The position numbers and the translations under genes were made by a program. A DNA stretch of 64,000 nt from Massospora cicadina (lineage: Eukaryota > Entomophthoromycota > Entomophthoromycetes > Entomophthorales > Entomophthoraceae): contig JAKSZP010017354.1 in NCBI GenBank assembly GCA_022478985.1, positions 1 through 64,000 of the forward strand, in the 5' to 3' direction. Under the pieces are notes generated by a model that was given only the letters and a program-made list of their open reading frames with translations, was not told the DNA's origin and made no database searches. Each line of letters starts with the position of its first letter. Position 1 is the stretch's first letter. This document shows positions 31,450 to 42,278 of the stretch, piece after piece.

Positions 31450-31458
31450 TGAGCACCA
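31450..31458 (-). promoter_or_regulatory. tRNA-type primer-binding site of element D
   Basis: On the minus strand TGGTGCTCA lies a few bases inside the 5' LTR, followed by CTATAGG. It begins with TGG, complementary to a tRNA CCA end. E has the same nine bases at the same place. The tRNA is not identified. Confidence 0.6.
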
Positions 31459-31463
31459 CTTTT

Positions 31464-31793
31464 TGAAGTTTAACTACACTTCAAAAATGCCAGGTATCTT
31501 CTTGAAGTTAATTCGATGAAAGCTCCAGGAATAAAAAAATCAAATCAAATAACTATATTGGGTCATGACAAGACTTTCTTTAAGAATGAAAAACCTTAAT
31601 ATTTATAGGTTTTGTCATGGTTCTTTTCTGATATGATCTTTTTAATCTCCAAGAGATCAAATCTTCTATAAATTATGATTGAGATAAGCCTGATCATTCA
31701 TAGATGACTTGATGAGATAAGATTCACTAATCCTTCCCTCAGCAACAAGTGGAAATTTTTTTTTGAGTAAAATATTCAGAGTTGATGAACTAT
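31464..31793 (-). repeat. 5' LTR of element D
   Basis: Partner of 25078-25409. Plus-strand start TGAAGTTTAACTACACTTCA contains a hairpin (TTTTGAAG...CTTCAAAA). Similarity fades after GAACTA at ~31792. Confidence 0.7.
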
Positions 31794-31814
31794 GCTAAGT
31801 CTAGACAACAGACG

Positions 31815-32226
31815 AGTAAAAAATTTGAAATAAGAGGTTATAGCCCAGGTTGGTCTCAAGAAGGGAAAATCAGTGGAGAAGTTGGAGGCTTTTTTATATG
31901 AAAAATGAGCTAAGAAGAAGTTCTTAAGCTAGGTATCCTGGTAGGCAGAGGCTTATCAACTAATATACTACTCCAAGGCCTGTATTTAACCTTTCAGTTT
32001 TCCCATCTGAATGAGTGTGGTATACCTTGTAACTTCAGGGTATAAATAATGAGGAACGCAAGAAGAGAGACACAGAATTGGACATTAACTGGGGACCCCA
32101 ATTAATAACAATCTCTTTTTAAGAGGCTGAACACTGAGTTATGTGGGAGATTAACAGTGCTGCAGCTTCAGCTGCGGTATAGTTGTGTGTCATGCAATAA
32201 ACAAGGAGAAAATCAGTGAACCTATC
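31815..32226 (-). pseudogene. Integrase core of element G, segment between D and E
   Basis: Directly left of E, the minus strand reads RFTDFLLVYCMTHNYTAAEA, then INWGPQL at the second catalytic Asp position (Asp is now Asn), YHTHSDGKTERLN with the catalytic Glu (~32000), and a NLGYN motif (~31850). Frame changes occur near 32110 and 32020. It continues left of D at 25.07 kb and right of E at 40.88 kb. Confidence 0.85.
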
Positions 32227-33321
32227 TGTCAAAATCTGAGGATTGCTCGCTTGGAAAATGTTATCCTGCACATCTATTTGGGCTGAAGTTCCAATGGTTG
32301 ATCCTCAATAGTGCCTGTAGTTTACAGGATTTGGACTGTCTAAAAACTCACTAGGCCTATTAAATTCGCCTCAACTCTTCTGGCCAATTTTGGGCGTTAT
32401 TTTTCTTTGTATTTGGGAACTTCTTATGAGGCAGGATTTGATACAAACTGGAGATTCAGTCCTTCCAGTTTGTTGACACTTCTCTAAGGTTAGAATTTGG
32501 GATAAAACCAGGAAAAGGATAAAATAAATACAACTTTTGTTTAAGCTAATTATTAGATAATGTTCATAAGGCCAGGTACCAGTATTTATACCTCTAGGGC
32601 ATCTCCTGGCCACATTTCAGCACAAAGTTTCAACAGCTATTTTACCACTCAGTTCGGCCTACAACTTAAACCTTTTCTTAGATTCATTGGTGGAAAAATA
32701 CTCTCAAAATTGGGAGGATTTTGGGTACTAAATTGCGATAAAAGCATGCAAAATTGTCCTAAGATCTTCTGGATTTCAGTTTCGTCATACTGCTGATGAA
32801 ACACACCTTCTATGAAATTTTGGCCTCAATTGAAGTAAATGATGCACTCCTAATTGGGACATCAGCAGGCCTCTTCCTTGATAGCACTAGGTAACCCCTT
32901 TTGGGTGGTCCACACAAGTGCTATCATGTCAATTACGCGGATTGACATACAAATTTCGCCCTAAGGCAGGAACTTGATTAAGTTTTTCATTTTTCTGAAG
33001 TCCATGGGTTTTTAGACGTTAACTTTGGGTCATCCACCAAATGATTTTGTATACAAATAAGTTGATTGTGTTCCCAATAATTGGGACCAATTGACAAGAT
33101 TTGATTTATAGGAAATTGGACATATTTTTGTGAGTGTATTCAGGCCAAGTGTCTAATAAAATACTTGATCAAATTGTCATTGGTATATTTGACCCAAATT
33201 GTATGATTGTAATAGGCTTTGAGGTGAGAATATATTTGTTAACTCAAGCGTTGAAAGGATAAATGGCCCGATCTTATGGTTGTTGAAGGTTTATTTTCAA
33301 GTCAACCACCAGAATCTGACA
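32227..33321 (-). repeat. 3' LTR of element E
   Basis: 1,095 bp, aligned with 39774-40872 throughout (for example CTAAAAACTCACTAGGCCTA and GGGCATCTCCTGGCCACATT). Next to it on the internal side the minus strand has the polypurine tract AAGAGGGGGAAA (33322-33333). Contains AATAAA-type motifs on both strands. Confidence 0.93.
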
Positions 33322-33639
33322 TTTCCCCCTCTTGACTCAAACATAAGCCCTAAGATTCCCAATTAGCCTATGTTGGTCTTTTCTCATCAGCCTAAACGCC
33401 TGACAAGGATGGAGTTGGTTTTTCTATTTGGTAACTCCGGCCAGACTGACTGATAAGTCTGAAGAATGATGGCACAAATGCCCGTCAAGTCTGAGATTGG
33501 ATCCCCTCCCAAACCTCAAGTGCAAACTAAAATATCAATTATAATAAAACTATAAGTATTTTTGTTTTTTAGTTTTTTAGTTTGTTTTTTGTGTTTTTAT
33601 GTCTTTTCTTCTTCTTCCTTTTAACTTTTTCTTTTCTTA

Positions 33640-34671
33640 ATCGGCCTGCTTATTAAACCTTCTTAGGAATTTTGCATGGACTTGGTTGTATATATGGCCG
33701 GTCCTAATATCCTTGATTGTGTATATGAACTTAGATGTTTTCTCAATCATTTCAATTATCCTGACCCAGATGCGATCTAAATTTTGCATTCAGCCCAATC
33801 CGTGAGTGTTGCAAAATAAAACTTCATCATTGACTTTGAATTCAGCCAGTGGGTAGTGATTCTCTAAGTCTTTTGATGTTGGGCCTTTTTCTTAGTGAAA
33901 CTGTTGTTGAAAGCTTGAGATTATAGTTTGATTAAGGCATCCATAAGCTTCTCAACGTACTTAGGGTAAGTGTTTTTGCCAGGATCCTCTAGGGCCAAAT
34001 ATAGCAGCGTTGGTAGGGCTGGGCGTCTACCGTATAATACTTGAAATGGAGACATCCTGGTTGATGAATGGTAGGAGATATTGTAGACGAAGACTGCTGA
34101 ACTTAGATATGTACTCCATTTTGGATGGTTTGGCCGAGGTTAATTTCTGGATAATGTTCACCAACATCCCATTTGCACTCTCAACTGTCCCATTAGCTTT
34201 GGGGTGATAGGGAGCAGAAGCACACCACTACTCCCATTAGTTGGTTGAGCTTGGCAAGGACATCGGCGGTATTGTTAGTTCCATTATCAGGAAGGATAAA
34301 CTGAGGGCATCCATGTTTGTGGATGATGTTTTCAAGTATGAACTTGGCGGTGGTTGCTGCTCCAGCTTCCCAAATGGCCTTGGCCTTGAACCATTTGGTC
34401 AAGTGGTCAATGGCTACAATTATGTACTTGGCCTTCATATTGCTTGTTGGAAGTGGGCCAACAACGTCATTAGATACAGTGTGCCAGGCAAAGTTGGGCC
34501 AAACAAGCTGGTAAGATGTTCTTTTTTGGAATGGTTTTTTGCCTTGGCACTCTGCACAGCATTATAGCATTTCTTGGATGTAAAAATGCATTGGTTCCAG
34601 TAGTAGAATTGTTTCAGATGCTCTTTTGTCTTCTTAATTCCGCCATGCCCTATGGCCTTGTGCGCTGCCAT
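33640..34671 (-). pseudogene. Integrase of element E
   Basis: Minus strand from 34671: HKAIGHGGIKKTKEHLKQFYYW followed by CYNAVQSAK is the zinc-binding domain; one of the two expected cysteines is lost. The core has [30 protein letters not shown] and LPDNGTN with the second catalytic Asp. After a stop at 34193-34195 the frame continues [11 protein letters not shown] (third catalytic Glu) and, beyond more breaks, AEFKVNDEVLFCN, a typical C-terminal fold. There is no chromodomain before the 3' LTR; the remaining ~300 bp are pyrimidine-rich on the plus strand. Confidence 0.85.
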
Positions 34672-36437
34672 TATTAAGTCTGTTTAGGCTGATGGTCTTA
34701 GGAAAACAACCTTTTTGTCATTGACAAACTTGTAAAACATCCTGTTTTCAATGGTTGTCTTTTTTGTAGATCCAATAGTATTTTTTTGATAGATTTGGGC
34801 TCATCCTGATACTCTCCGCTGATCATTTTATAAACAACTCATCAGCAGCCTGACTAAGTGTTGCAATGGTGGGTAGTCAGTATAGACAGTTGGCGTTTTG
34901 GTGGTTTGTGCCCACTCGATGCTCAATGGTGTAGTTATAGGCTTGTAGCTTTAGTGCCCAGTGGGCTAATCGGCCCTCAGGTTCTCTTCAGTTTTTCAAC
35001 CATCTTAGGAAGCATGATTGGTAACAACTTTAAAATGAGTATTACGAAGGTAGACCCAGAATTGCTTGCAAGCATATATGACAGCTAAGCATTCTCATTC
35101 TGTCATTGTGTAGTTCCTTTCGTGAACGTTTAATGTCTGACTAGCAAAGGCAACTGGATGTTATTCACCATCTTCACCTACTTGGGATAACATGGCCCCC
35201 ACTGCTGTTCAGGATGCATCAGTTTGGATGATAAATTCGTGATCAAAGTCCAGGTATCAAAGAACAGGCGCGCTTAATAGGGCAGATCAGAGTTGGTCAA
35301 ATGTATCCTGGCAAGCTGGAGTCCAGTCAAATGGGACCTATCTTTAAGCAGATAGAAAGGAGGCTCTCCAAGTTTTGTGAAGTTGGCAATAAATCGGTAA
35401 TAGTACCCAATCATGCCTAGGAATACTTGAATATTGCGCTTGGATTCAGGCCATTTTATTTTGGAGATGGCATCCAACTTAGAGGGTTGGGGCCAAAGAC
35501 CCACTTTATCAATCACAAATCTGAGGTATTCCAGTTGGTCTTTGAAAAACTGACATTTTCTGGGATTGATTTTTAAGTTTGCAACAGCTAGCCTTTTGAA
35601 AACCTTCTCTAAGTGTTCCAGGTGGTCATCAAAAGTGCGGCTGAAAACGTTGATATTGTCAAGGTACACTATTACACATGACAATTTTAATTCTCTCAGG
35701 ATTGTGTCCATTGCCCATTGGAATGTGGCTGGGGCGCTGCAGATCCCTTGAGACATTATCGTCAGCTGGAATAGGCCCTCTTGGGTTATGATTGCACATT
35801 TCTCATGCTCCTCTCCGGGAAGATCTATTTGCCAATATCAGCTGATAAGATCCATTGCTGAGAAGAACTTTGCGCCCCCTAGCCTATCTAAGGCGTTGTC
35901 AATATATGGCAGTGGGTACGAGTCCTTCTTTATGATGTTGTTTAACTTCCAATAGTTGATGACTACTCAGTTGCTTCCATCCTTCTTTTTCACTATTAGA
36001 ATTGGTGATGCCCATGGACTTTTTTGAGGGACTAGCATGCCACAATTGAGGAGTTTCTTAATCTCCTTGGATACTGCTTCTTCTGATGATTTTGAGCTTC
36101 TAATTGGGCATAATAGAATAGGTTTATAATCTCCAGTATCAATTTTGTAGGCGAAACCATTATCACATCCCAAGTCGAAATTATCTTGTGCAAATATTTC
36201 CCAATATTTAGAGAATAACTCCTGAGCTTGGCCTTTCTCAGAGTTGGTCAGGTTTCTTAAATTGGCCATAGGGACAACATTATTTATGCTGAATTGGTCC
36301 TTATTGGGGATCCCTAATCTGACAAAAGTTCTGAACTCATGGAATGAGTGAATTTCCGTGGTAGGGAACAGATGCAGAAAAGTGATTATTTGATGTCGCC
36401 TGATGGAAATGGGCCAATTTTGCAGGTTTGTACACAA
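34672..36437 (-). pseudogene. Reverse transcriptase-RNase H of element E
   Basis: Minus strand: the segment from 36437 (FAQDNFDLGCDNGFAYKIDT, WASPILIVKKKDG) is the linker and first RT motifs. Then come DSYPLPYIDNALDRLGGAKF and, at 35756-35274, GICSAPATFQWAMDTILREL and the active site VIVYLDNINVFS, where the last Asp of YLDD has become Asn. FKDQLEYLRFVIDKVGL and WPESKRNIQVFLGMIGYYYR follow. RNase H (35270-34700) is fragmentary. Stops interrupt at ~35965, ~35757 and 35274. The Asp-to-Asn change alone would be expected to abolish RT activity. Confidence 0.88.
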
Positions 36438-37013
36438 GATATGTATTTCTCCATGGCCTAGAATGATAATACCAGGGGCAATGTTTGGTTCAAATTGAGA
36501 TTTAGACCATGGTTTATATATTTCACCTTAGAGTCCTTCCAGGATATTAATTGTTAGTCCCATCGGGATGATTACTTGTTCTCTGAATGGTATAGTGATT
36601 GTCTGATTTGATCGAAGTGGAATGCCAATTGACTCATCAATATGAGTGGGAAGTGGTTTTATCTTTGACCAAGCTTTAAAATACTCAATTGGGACGACCC
36701 CATCTTTGTAGGCCAGATTTATGAATAGGCTGGGTTTCTTTTTTCAACTGCCTTATCATGGTCATAGTAAAGTGGAATAGCCTGGCCCAAAATGGTGAGA
36801 GTATCGTCCTTATGATTGGTAACAGCTCCATATCTTCTTAGGAAATCAGTCCCAATTAGATATCATAGTTTGTATTTGGCAACACTATGGCAGGTGCTGT
36901 TACTACAATGGATCCAAATCTGAGTGGTAAGGTACTGTAGGCGCCCAGTGATTTGGTTGTATGCGCTCCAGAAGTTCCATATTCCTGACAGTGGGCAACA
37001 TCGGGCGCAAGGT

Positions 37014-37274
37014 TCAGTTTTTAACCAACTTTGTGCTGACTTTATTGATAGGAGCACCCCTATCAACAATGGCCTGAACTCGCACCTTGTTTACCGCTAT
37101 ATCCACATAAGTACATTCAGAGTAGTTTTCAGAGGTATTTATTGTGTGAATGCTGTTATTGCTGCCCGATTCCAGGTGTGATTTCAGGCTTGAGAAAATA
37201 TCTGGGAAGTTATATGCTAAGGTCTTTATGGGAATGGCTACTTGAACGTTGTTAAGTTGAGGCATGTCGGTCAA
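37014..37274 (-). pseudogene. Protease of element E
   Basis: Minus-strand frame of 86 codons ending at the motif VQAIVDRGAPINKVSTKLVK. The catalytic DTG of an aspartic protease is DRG here, so it should be inactive. Flap and C-terminal strands lie further left (37013-36440) with stops. It sits between gag and RT. Confidence 0.75.
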
Positions 37275-37599
37275 CCATCTGGGTCAGAGGTCTAAACCCT
37301 GGTCGATAATCTGCTTTGTGTAGGGCTTTGATACTTCAGCTCGGGCTTACTTGGTAATTCTTAAGGGTTTAGTTGATTTTCTGTGGCCCAAGGAGTGACC
37401 ATCATGACATCATTAGCCATGATATAGTGGAGATTATCTTTAGCAACATCTTCGTCCATAAAGAGCTCATCAGGGTCAGGTGGAACAGTTTGAAAATTGG
37501 TGGAGTTGGAGCATTCCGCCTCTACTCCACCTGCTCTTTTCCTATCTCATTGTCACTGTTGATTTCTAAAGCAAAGTTGACCCTATGCTTTTTGTTGGA

Positions 37600-39690
37600 C
37601 CGTCTGAATCATTGTCTAGCAAAATGCCCTTGTTGACCGCAAATGTGGCAAGTATACAGCCCTGTCTGCTGCTTTTGCTCGAATTTTTGGTTCATATTTT
37701 GGAAATTTTTCCCCTGGTCGGACATCATGTTGCTTTTTGGGCCCAAAAATTGAGATTTTTGCTGATCTTTGGCCCAATTAGGAGTATTAAAATTATGGGA
37801 ACAGCTTCTCATGTAATTGGTAAGCTTTTGGATTTCCAAGCTTCCATTGAATTCAGGCAGCATAACATTGTGCAGTTCATGGAAGGGCATAATTGCGTGC
37901 TCCATTGCAATCTTGGCGTCAAACTTATCTATTGCATTGCACCCAAGCAGAACTTGTGCCTCGTGGAAGAATCTATCCACAATGTCCTTAATAGTCTCAT
38001 TCTGTTTGAATTCAATATTAAGAAGCTCTTTTTTCAGGTTTCTAGTTTCTCAGGCCCTCCAAACTGTTTTGTTATTGCAATTTTGGCATCCATATAGGAC
38101 CAATCATCACCCAAATAAGGCATAACGAGGTCACAGCTATGGGCATCAAGTGAGTTAATCAGTGCCAATCCTTTCGCATGGTCTGATGCTCCTCTCATTG
38201 CTTTTCAAATAATTTGAGAAAAATTGAACGTTTCCATCCTTGTTTTACTTTGGTAAAAACAGTGGTTTGAAGTCATCTCGCCCTATTTTGAGCATAGGAG
38301 TTGTACTTCTTCTGGGATGTCTTGGTGTCATCACCCATAATTGGCCCTCTTTCCCATTGGGAAGTATCTGGAGTCAGGATTGATGCTAGGACTCTAGGCA
38401 TAGAACAGATGTTTGAAATATTCATTTCTGCATCAATGTCAATTTCCAATGATTTAATCTCATGGTATTGCTCTGAACTACTAGATTATGACGCCTGAAT
38501 TTGGCCCTTAGTTACTTTCATAGTTTGTTTTTTGGCCGGATAAGTGGAGCTTTTTCCTATTTATTTTTTGTCAAATTTGGGCGAGCACTGGCAGCCTTGC
38601 TTTTTGAGGAATTCAATTTCTTTTTAAGGTTGTCATACTCCTCTTTGAATATAGCTTGGTTGGTTGTTATTCTTTTTATATCTTTGTCCATACTATCTCC
38701 TCATGAATTTGCAGTTGATAGCTGCATTCTGAGTTCCCAATTTTTCTGAGTATTTTCAGTGTTTCTGGCCTGCAATATTGATACTACAGTCCAAGGTTTA
38801 GAAAATTCCTCTTTGATCTGGGAATCCTCTTCATCCCTATTCAGGATGGCTGGCCTTGCTGCAAGGTCCTCAAAGTTTTTGTTGATAGTATCCAGCTTGG
38901 CCTAAACATACTCTTCAAAATCATCGACTTTTACATTTAACTCCAGGTGATTTCTTTGGCCCAAAGTGGCATGTATGGTAAGTCATTCTGCTTGAGACAA
39001 AAGGTAATCTGAATGGCTTTACAGTTTTTGACAAAGGTTAATCATGATTTGTACCCATTCTTGTGATAACCCATGGTGGGTCAGAACTTCTGCGGCTATC
39101 TTTGGGTCTCCTTCGTTCAGAAGTTCCTCAAGGGTGTTTAATCTCCCATGAGCTTCATTGGCAAGTCCCGTATTATCAACAATTGCCTTTTGGACTTCAA
39201 CATAACTGGAATTTAGCTTTTCCAGTAAGGCATGTTGGGAATATTGTTCCTCCTCTTGCACACGGTAGATTTCTGTGATTTCCAGATTTTGTCTAGCAAT
39301 TATTCGCTGGGTATGCTTAATTGAGGGTTGAACAAAGTTAATCAGGAATATGTTAAATGTTTATCTGTCTGTGAGACGTCTGGCAAGATATGCCATGGTT
39401 GCATCATGGTACTTCATATATATCTCCATTTTGAGTGCCTGATCCTTAAGGTAGTAGAACAGGCCAAAGGAGGGATCGATTTGTGAAGTACCAATCCTAA
39501 AACCCTGATATAGGGTTTCCAGCATAGCTTTTACGCTTGAAGATGTAAAATCAATCAGGCTGGTTGCATCTGCATGAGCTCCCCCCACTGTGATAAGATC
39601 CAGGGAGTAGGAGGTACCTGCTTCAGAGCTATGGCAGCTGGTATTAAAATAATCTGATATTTCTTTATCGCTGGTTTCCATCTCATTGTT
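37600..39690 (-). pseudogene. gag of element E, with broken zinc knuckle
   Basis: Likely start is the Met codon at 39681, about 90 bp inside the 5' LTR. Minus-strand pieces: 39681-39361 (METSDKEISDYFN..., 106 codons), 39261-39019 (Gln/Glu-rich, probably helical) and 37980-37609 (123 codons). The last piece carries FHEAQVLLGCNAIDKFDAKI, a capsid C-terminal-like stretch, then a Gln-rich linker and YTCHICGQQGHFARQ. That is a CCHC nucleocapsid zinc knuckle whose final Cys codon is a stop (TGA at 37611-37609). Regions between are frameshifted. Confidence 0.8.
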
Positions 39691-39762
39691 GCTTTCTCAT
39701 CTGGCCGAGTCTGCCAGGAATTGGTCATGGGAATTTATTCGGAGAATGTAACCAATTTTTAT

Positions 39763-39771
39763 TGAGCACCA
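39763..39771 (-). promoter_or_regulatory. tRNA-type primer-binding site of element E
   Basis: Minus strand TGGTGCTCA, two bases inside the 5' LTR (LTR ends TTTGACA, then AC, then TGGTGCTCAATA). The same nine bases are in D. Contrast with the self-priming sites of A and B. Confidence 0.7.
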
Positions 39772-39773
39772 GT

Positions 39774-40872
39774 TGTCAAAATATGAGGATTGCTCACTTG
39801 GAAATTGTTATCCTGCATTTCTATTTGGGCCAAAGTTCTGATGGTTGATCCTCGATAGTGACTGTAGTTTATGGGATTTGGACCACCTAAAAACTCACTA
39901 GGCCTATTAAATTCGCCTCAACTCTTCTGGAAGATTTTGGGTGTAATTTTTCCTTCATATTTTTAAACATCTTCTAAGGCAGAATTTGATACAAACTGGA
40001 GATTCAGTTCTTCCAGTTTGTCAACACTTCTCCAAGATTAGGATTTGGGATAAAAACTAGGAAAAAAATAAAATAAATACAACTTTTATTTAAGCTATTT
40101 ATTAGATAATGTTCATTAGGTCAGGCGACGGTATTTATACCTCTAGGGCATCTCCTGGCCACATTACAGCACAAAATTTCAACAGCTATTTTACCACTCA
40201 GTTTAGCCTACAACTGAAACCTTTTCTTAGGTTCATTGGTGTCAAAATACTCTCAAAATTGGGAGGATTTCAGGTACAAAAATTATGATAAAAGCATGCA
40301 AAATTGTCCTAAGATCTTCTGGATTTTAGTTTCATCATACTGCTGATGAAACACAACTTCTGTGAAATTTTGGCCTCAATTTAAGCAAATGAAGCTCCCA
40401 TAATTGGGACGTCAGCATGCCTCTTCCTCAATAGCACTAAATGACCCCTTTTGGGCGGTCCACGCAAGTGCTATTGTGCCAATTACGCGGATCAAAATAT
40501 GAACTTCACTCTAAGGCAGGAACTTGATTACGTTTTTCATTTTTCTGAAGTCCATGGGATTTTCAGACGTTAACTTTGGGTCATCCACCAAATGATTTTG
40601 TATACAAATAAGTTGATTGTGTTCCCATAATCGGGACCAATTTCTGAGATTTGATTTATAGGAAATTGGCCATAATATGTGAGCATATGTGGACCAAGCG
40701 CTTGATAAAATACTTGATTGAATTTTGTCGTTGAGATATTTGGCCCAAATTGTATGATTGCATTAGGCTTTGAGATGAGAATATAAGTGTTACCTCAAGA
40801 GTTTAAAAAATAATTAGCCTGATCTGATGGCTGTCAAGGGTTTATTTTTGAGTCAATCACCAGAGTCTGACA
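39774..40872 (-). repeat. 5' LTR of element E
   Basis: 1,099 bp, partner of 32227-33321. Minus-strand start is TGTCAGACTCTGG and end is TTTTGACA. The solo LTR at 43546-44697 begins and ends in a related way (TGTTAGATTATG ... TTAACA) and shares the following TTGACTCAAAAA. Confidence 0.93.
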
Positions 40873-42278
40873 CTATCAACGGCCACTATGACTTTATCAA
40901 AACCTTTTTATAGGGGAAGCTTTAAAATATATCTTTTAGAAACTGAAGCATAAGGTCTTGCGTCTGCTGAAAAGGTTTAGGAGTCTTTTTCTTCCATAAT
41001 GGTCTGACTTGGAGAAGCACACGAGACAGTTTACCATCCATGTCATCATATCTTTAGAGGAACTTGACTAATTATGTGTCCTCTCGATGAGTTACGCGCC
41101 TTCTTAGAAACAGGGCGTCCCACTTCTGGAGGAACATGATGCAACTCAATGACCTGGGTGCTCAAATAAGGAGAACTTGAATCCTGTGTCAAAAATAAGA
41201 TTGCCCATACTTCAAAGCATATAGTGAGAAAATGAGGCTTTTAGTTTTTATGCCACCCTGCAGCTCTATTCCTCAAGGTAGCACACTTGGGTGGCCAATA
41301 AGTGAGATAATTTGGGCGAATTTGGAACCATGACAGCAAAGAATGTAGTATAATGTGCCAGGGAGATTGTTTGGTAGAGGGCACAACGGTGGTAAGATCT
41401 GAGTGATCCTCCACACTGGGGTCAATTATGGATTTTGACTCAAAATGTTGTGTAAGCGGTTAGGGACCCTTAGATGAACTCATACTTGAAGTGAAGTTGC
41501 AGAGGCCTTAGTAGTGCAATCTTGGCAATGGGCAAGTTTCTGGGCTTCTGTTATTATAACAAGGACTTGTGATCTGTTAAAGTTGTAATCTTATGTTGCG
41601 CTCTAGGAGTATATATTGCCAATTGGTGAGCAATCATGTACACTGCCACTAGTTAATAATCATATATGGGTTGCACTTACCCGTGAATGCAAACTTGTGA
41701 AAGAAGTTGGCAACAGGGTATTCATCCCTTTCTTTTCTTGCAGCAATAAAATGCCCACAGCGAATGATGAGACATCACAGGCCACTATGAAGGCCCTGGA
41801 TGTATTCATAAGGCATAGCACTGGAGCTGTGATGAATGCATCTAATGGCCATAAAGGCTTGTTGGAACTTGTTGGTTTATTTAGATGGGGCTTTCTTACC
41901 GGCTAAAGGGTGGAGGGATGCTAACTGAGCAAGAGCAGGAAAGAACTTTTTAAGAAAAATCAAAATGCCAAAGAAGCTCTTGAATTGCTTTTGGAAAATT
42001 GTATTGGGCCACAACTGAATAGCTTTCAGTTTATAGAGGGATTAGTACTTCCAGCATTTAAGAACTATAATTCTAATGGGGCCACTCCCTCACAAAGGAA
42101 TTCGCACTTTAGGGCTTTACAAAGAGCCAGTCCTGTGGAGGGGAGCTATCACTACTTTTAGATAATTAGAATGCTGCTCATGATTAGAGGGGTGATTTAA
42201 TATGTCAACAATATAGGCAACAGTGCATGAGAATCGTAGTTCACCAGGGACGTCATCAATGAGACGCTGGAGGGTTGT
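40873..42278 (-). pseudogene. RT C-terminus, RNase H and integrase N-terminus of element G
   Basis: Bounded by E on the left and F on the right. Minus strand from 42278: LQRLIDDVPGELRFSCTVAY then IVDILNHPSN, the RT active-site region (YIDD-like, now YIVD). QKQFKSFFGILIFLKKFFPA (~41970) is the RT/RNase H tether and FIVACDVSSFAVGI (~41790) is the RNase H start. An integrase N-terminal segment (HHVPPEVGRPVSKKA, ~41140) and FDKVIVAVD, cut by E, end the segment. Frames change several times. The match to the part right of F (51287-52400) identifies both as one gene. Confidence 0.85.

Larger units (their letters stand above)
25078..31810 (-). mobile_element. Ty3/gypsy element D, inserted in G's integrase gene
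   Basis: LTR-like repeats at ~25078-25409 and ~31464-31793 flank a minus-strand gag-protease-RT-RNase H-integrase series. G's integrase is readable on both sides, which shows the insertion. A tRNA-type primer site lies next to the right LTR. The LTRs are short (~330 bp) and well diverged, and the outer right edge is uncertain (31793 to 31834). No clean target duplication could be fixed. Confidence 0.75.
32227..40872 (-). mobile_element. Ty3/gypsy element E, inserted in G's integrase gene
   Basis: 8,646 bp with ~1.1-kb LTRs and a perfect 5-bp target duplication CTATC (32222-32226 and 40873-40877). Gag, protease, RT, RNase H and integrase follow in that order on the minus strand. Removing E and one CTATC rejoins G's integrase in frame inside its conserved V-V-D-R strand. 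Terminal inverted repeats are TGTCA/TGACA. All genes are broken by stops. No chromodomain was seen, and the integrase has DNGTN rather than DRGPQF, so it belongs to a different Ty3 clade from A, B, F and G. Confidence 0.94.

Noticed and set aside
25072..31839. AGGTT on both sides of D as its target duplication (25072-25076 and 31835-31839).
   Set aside because: G's integrase frame can still be followed into 31811-31834, and the ends would not be TG/CA. Probably chance.
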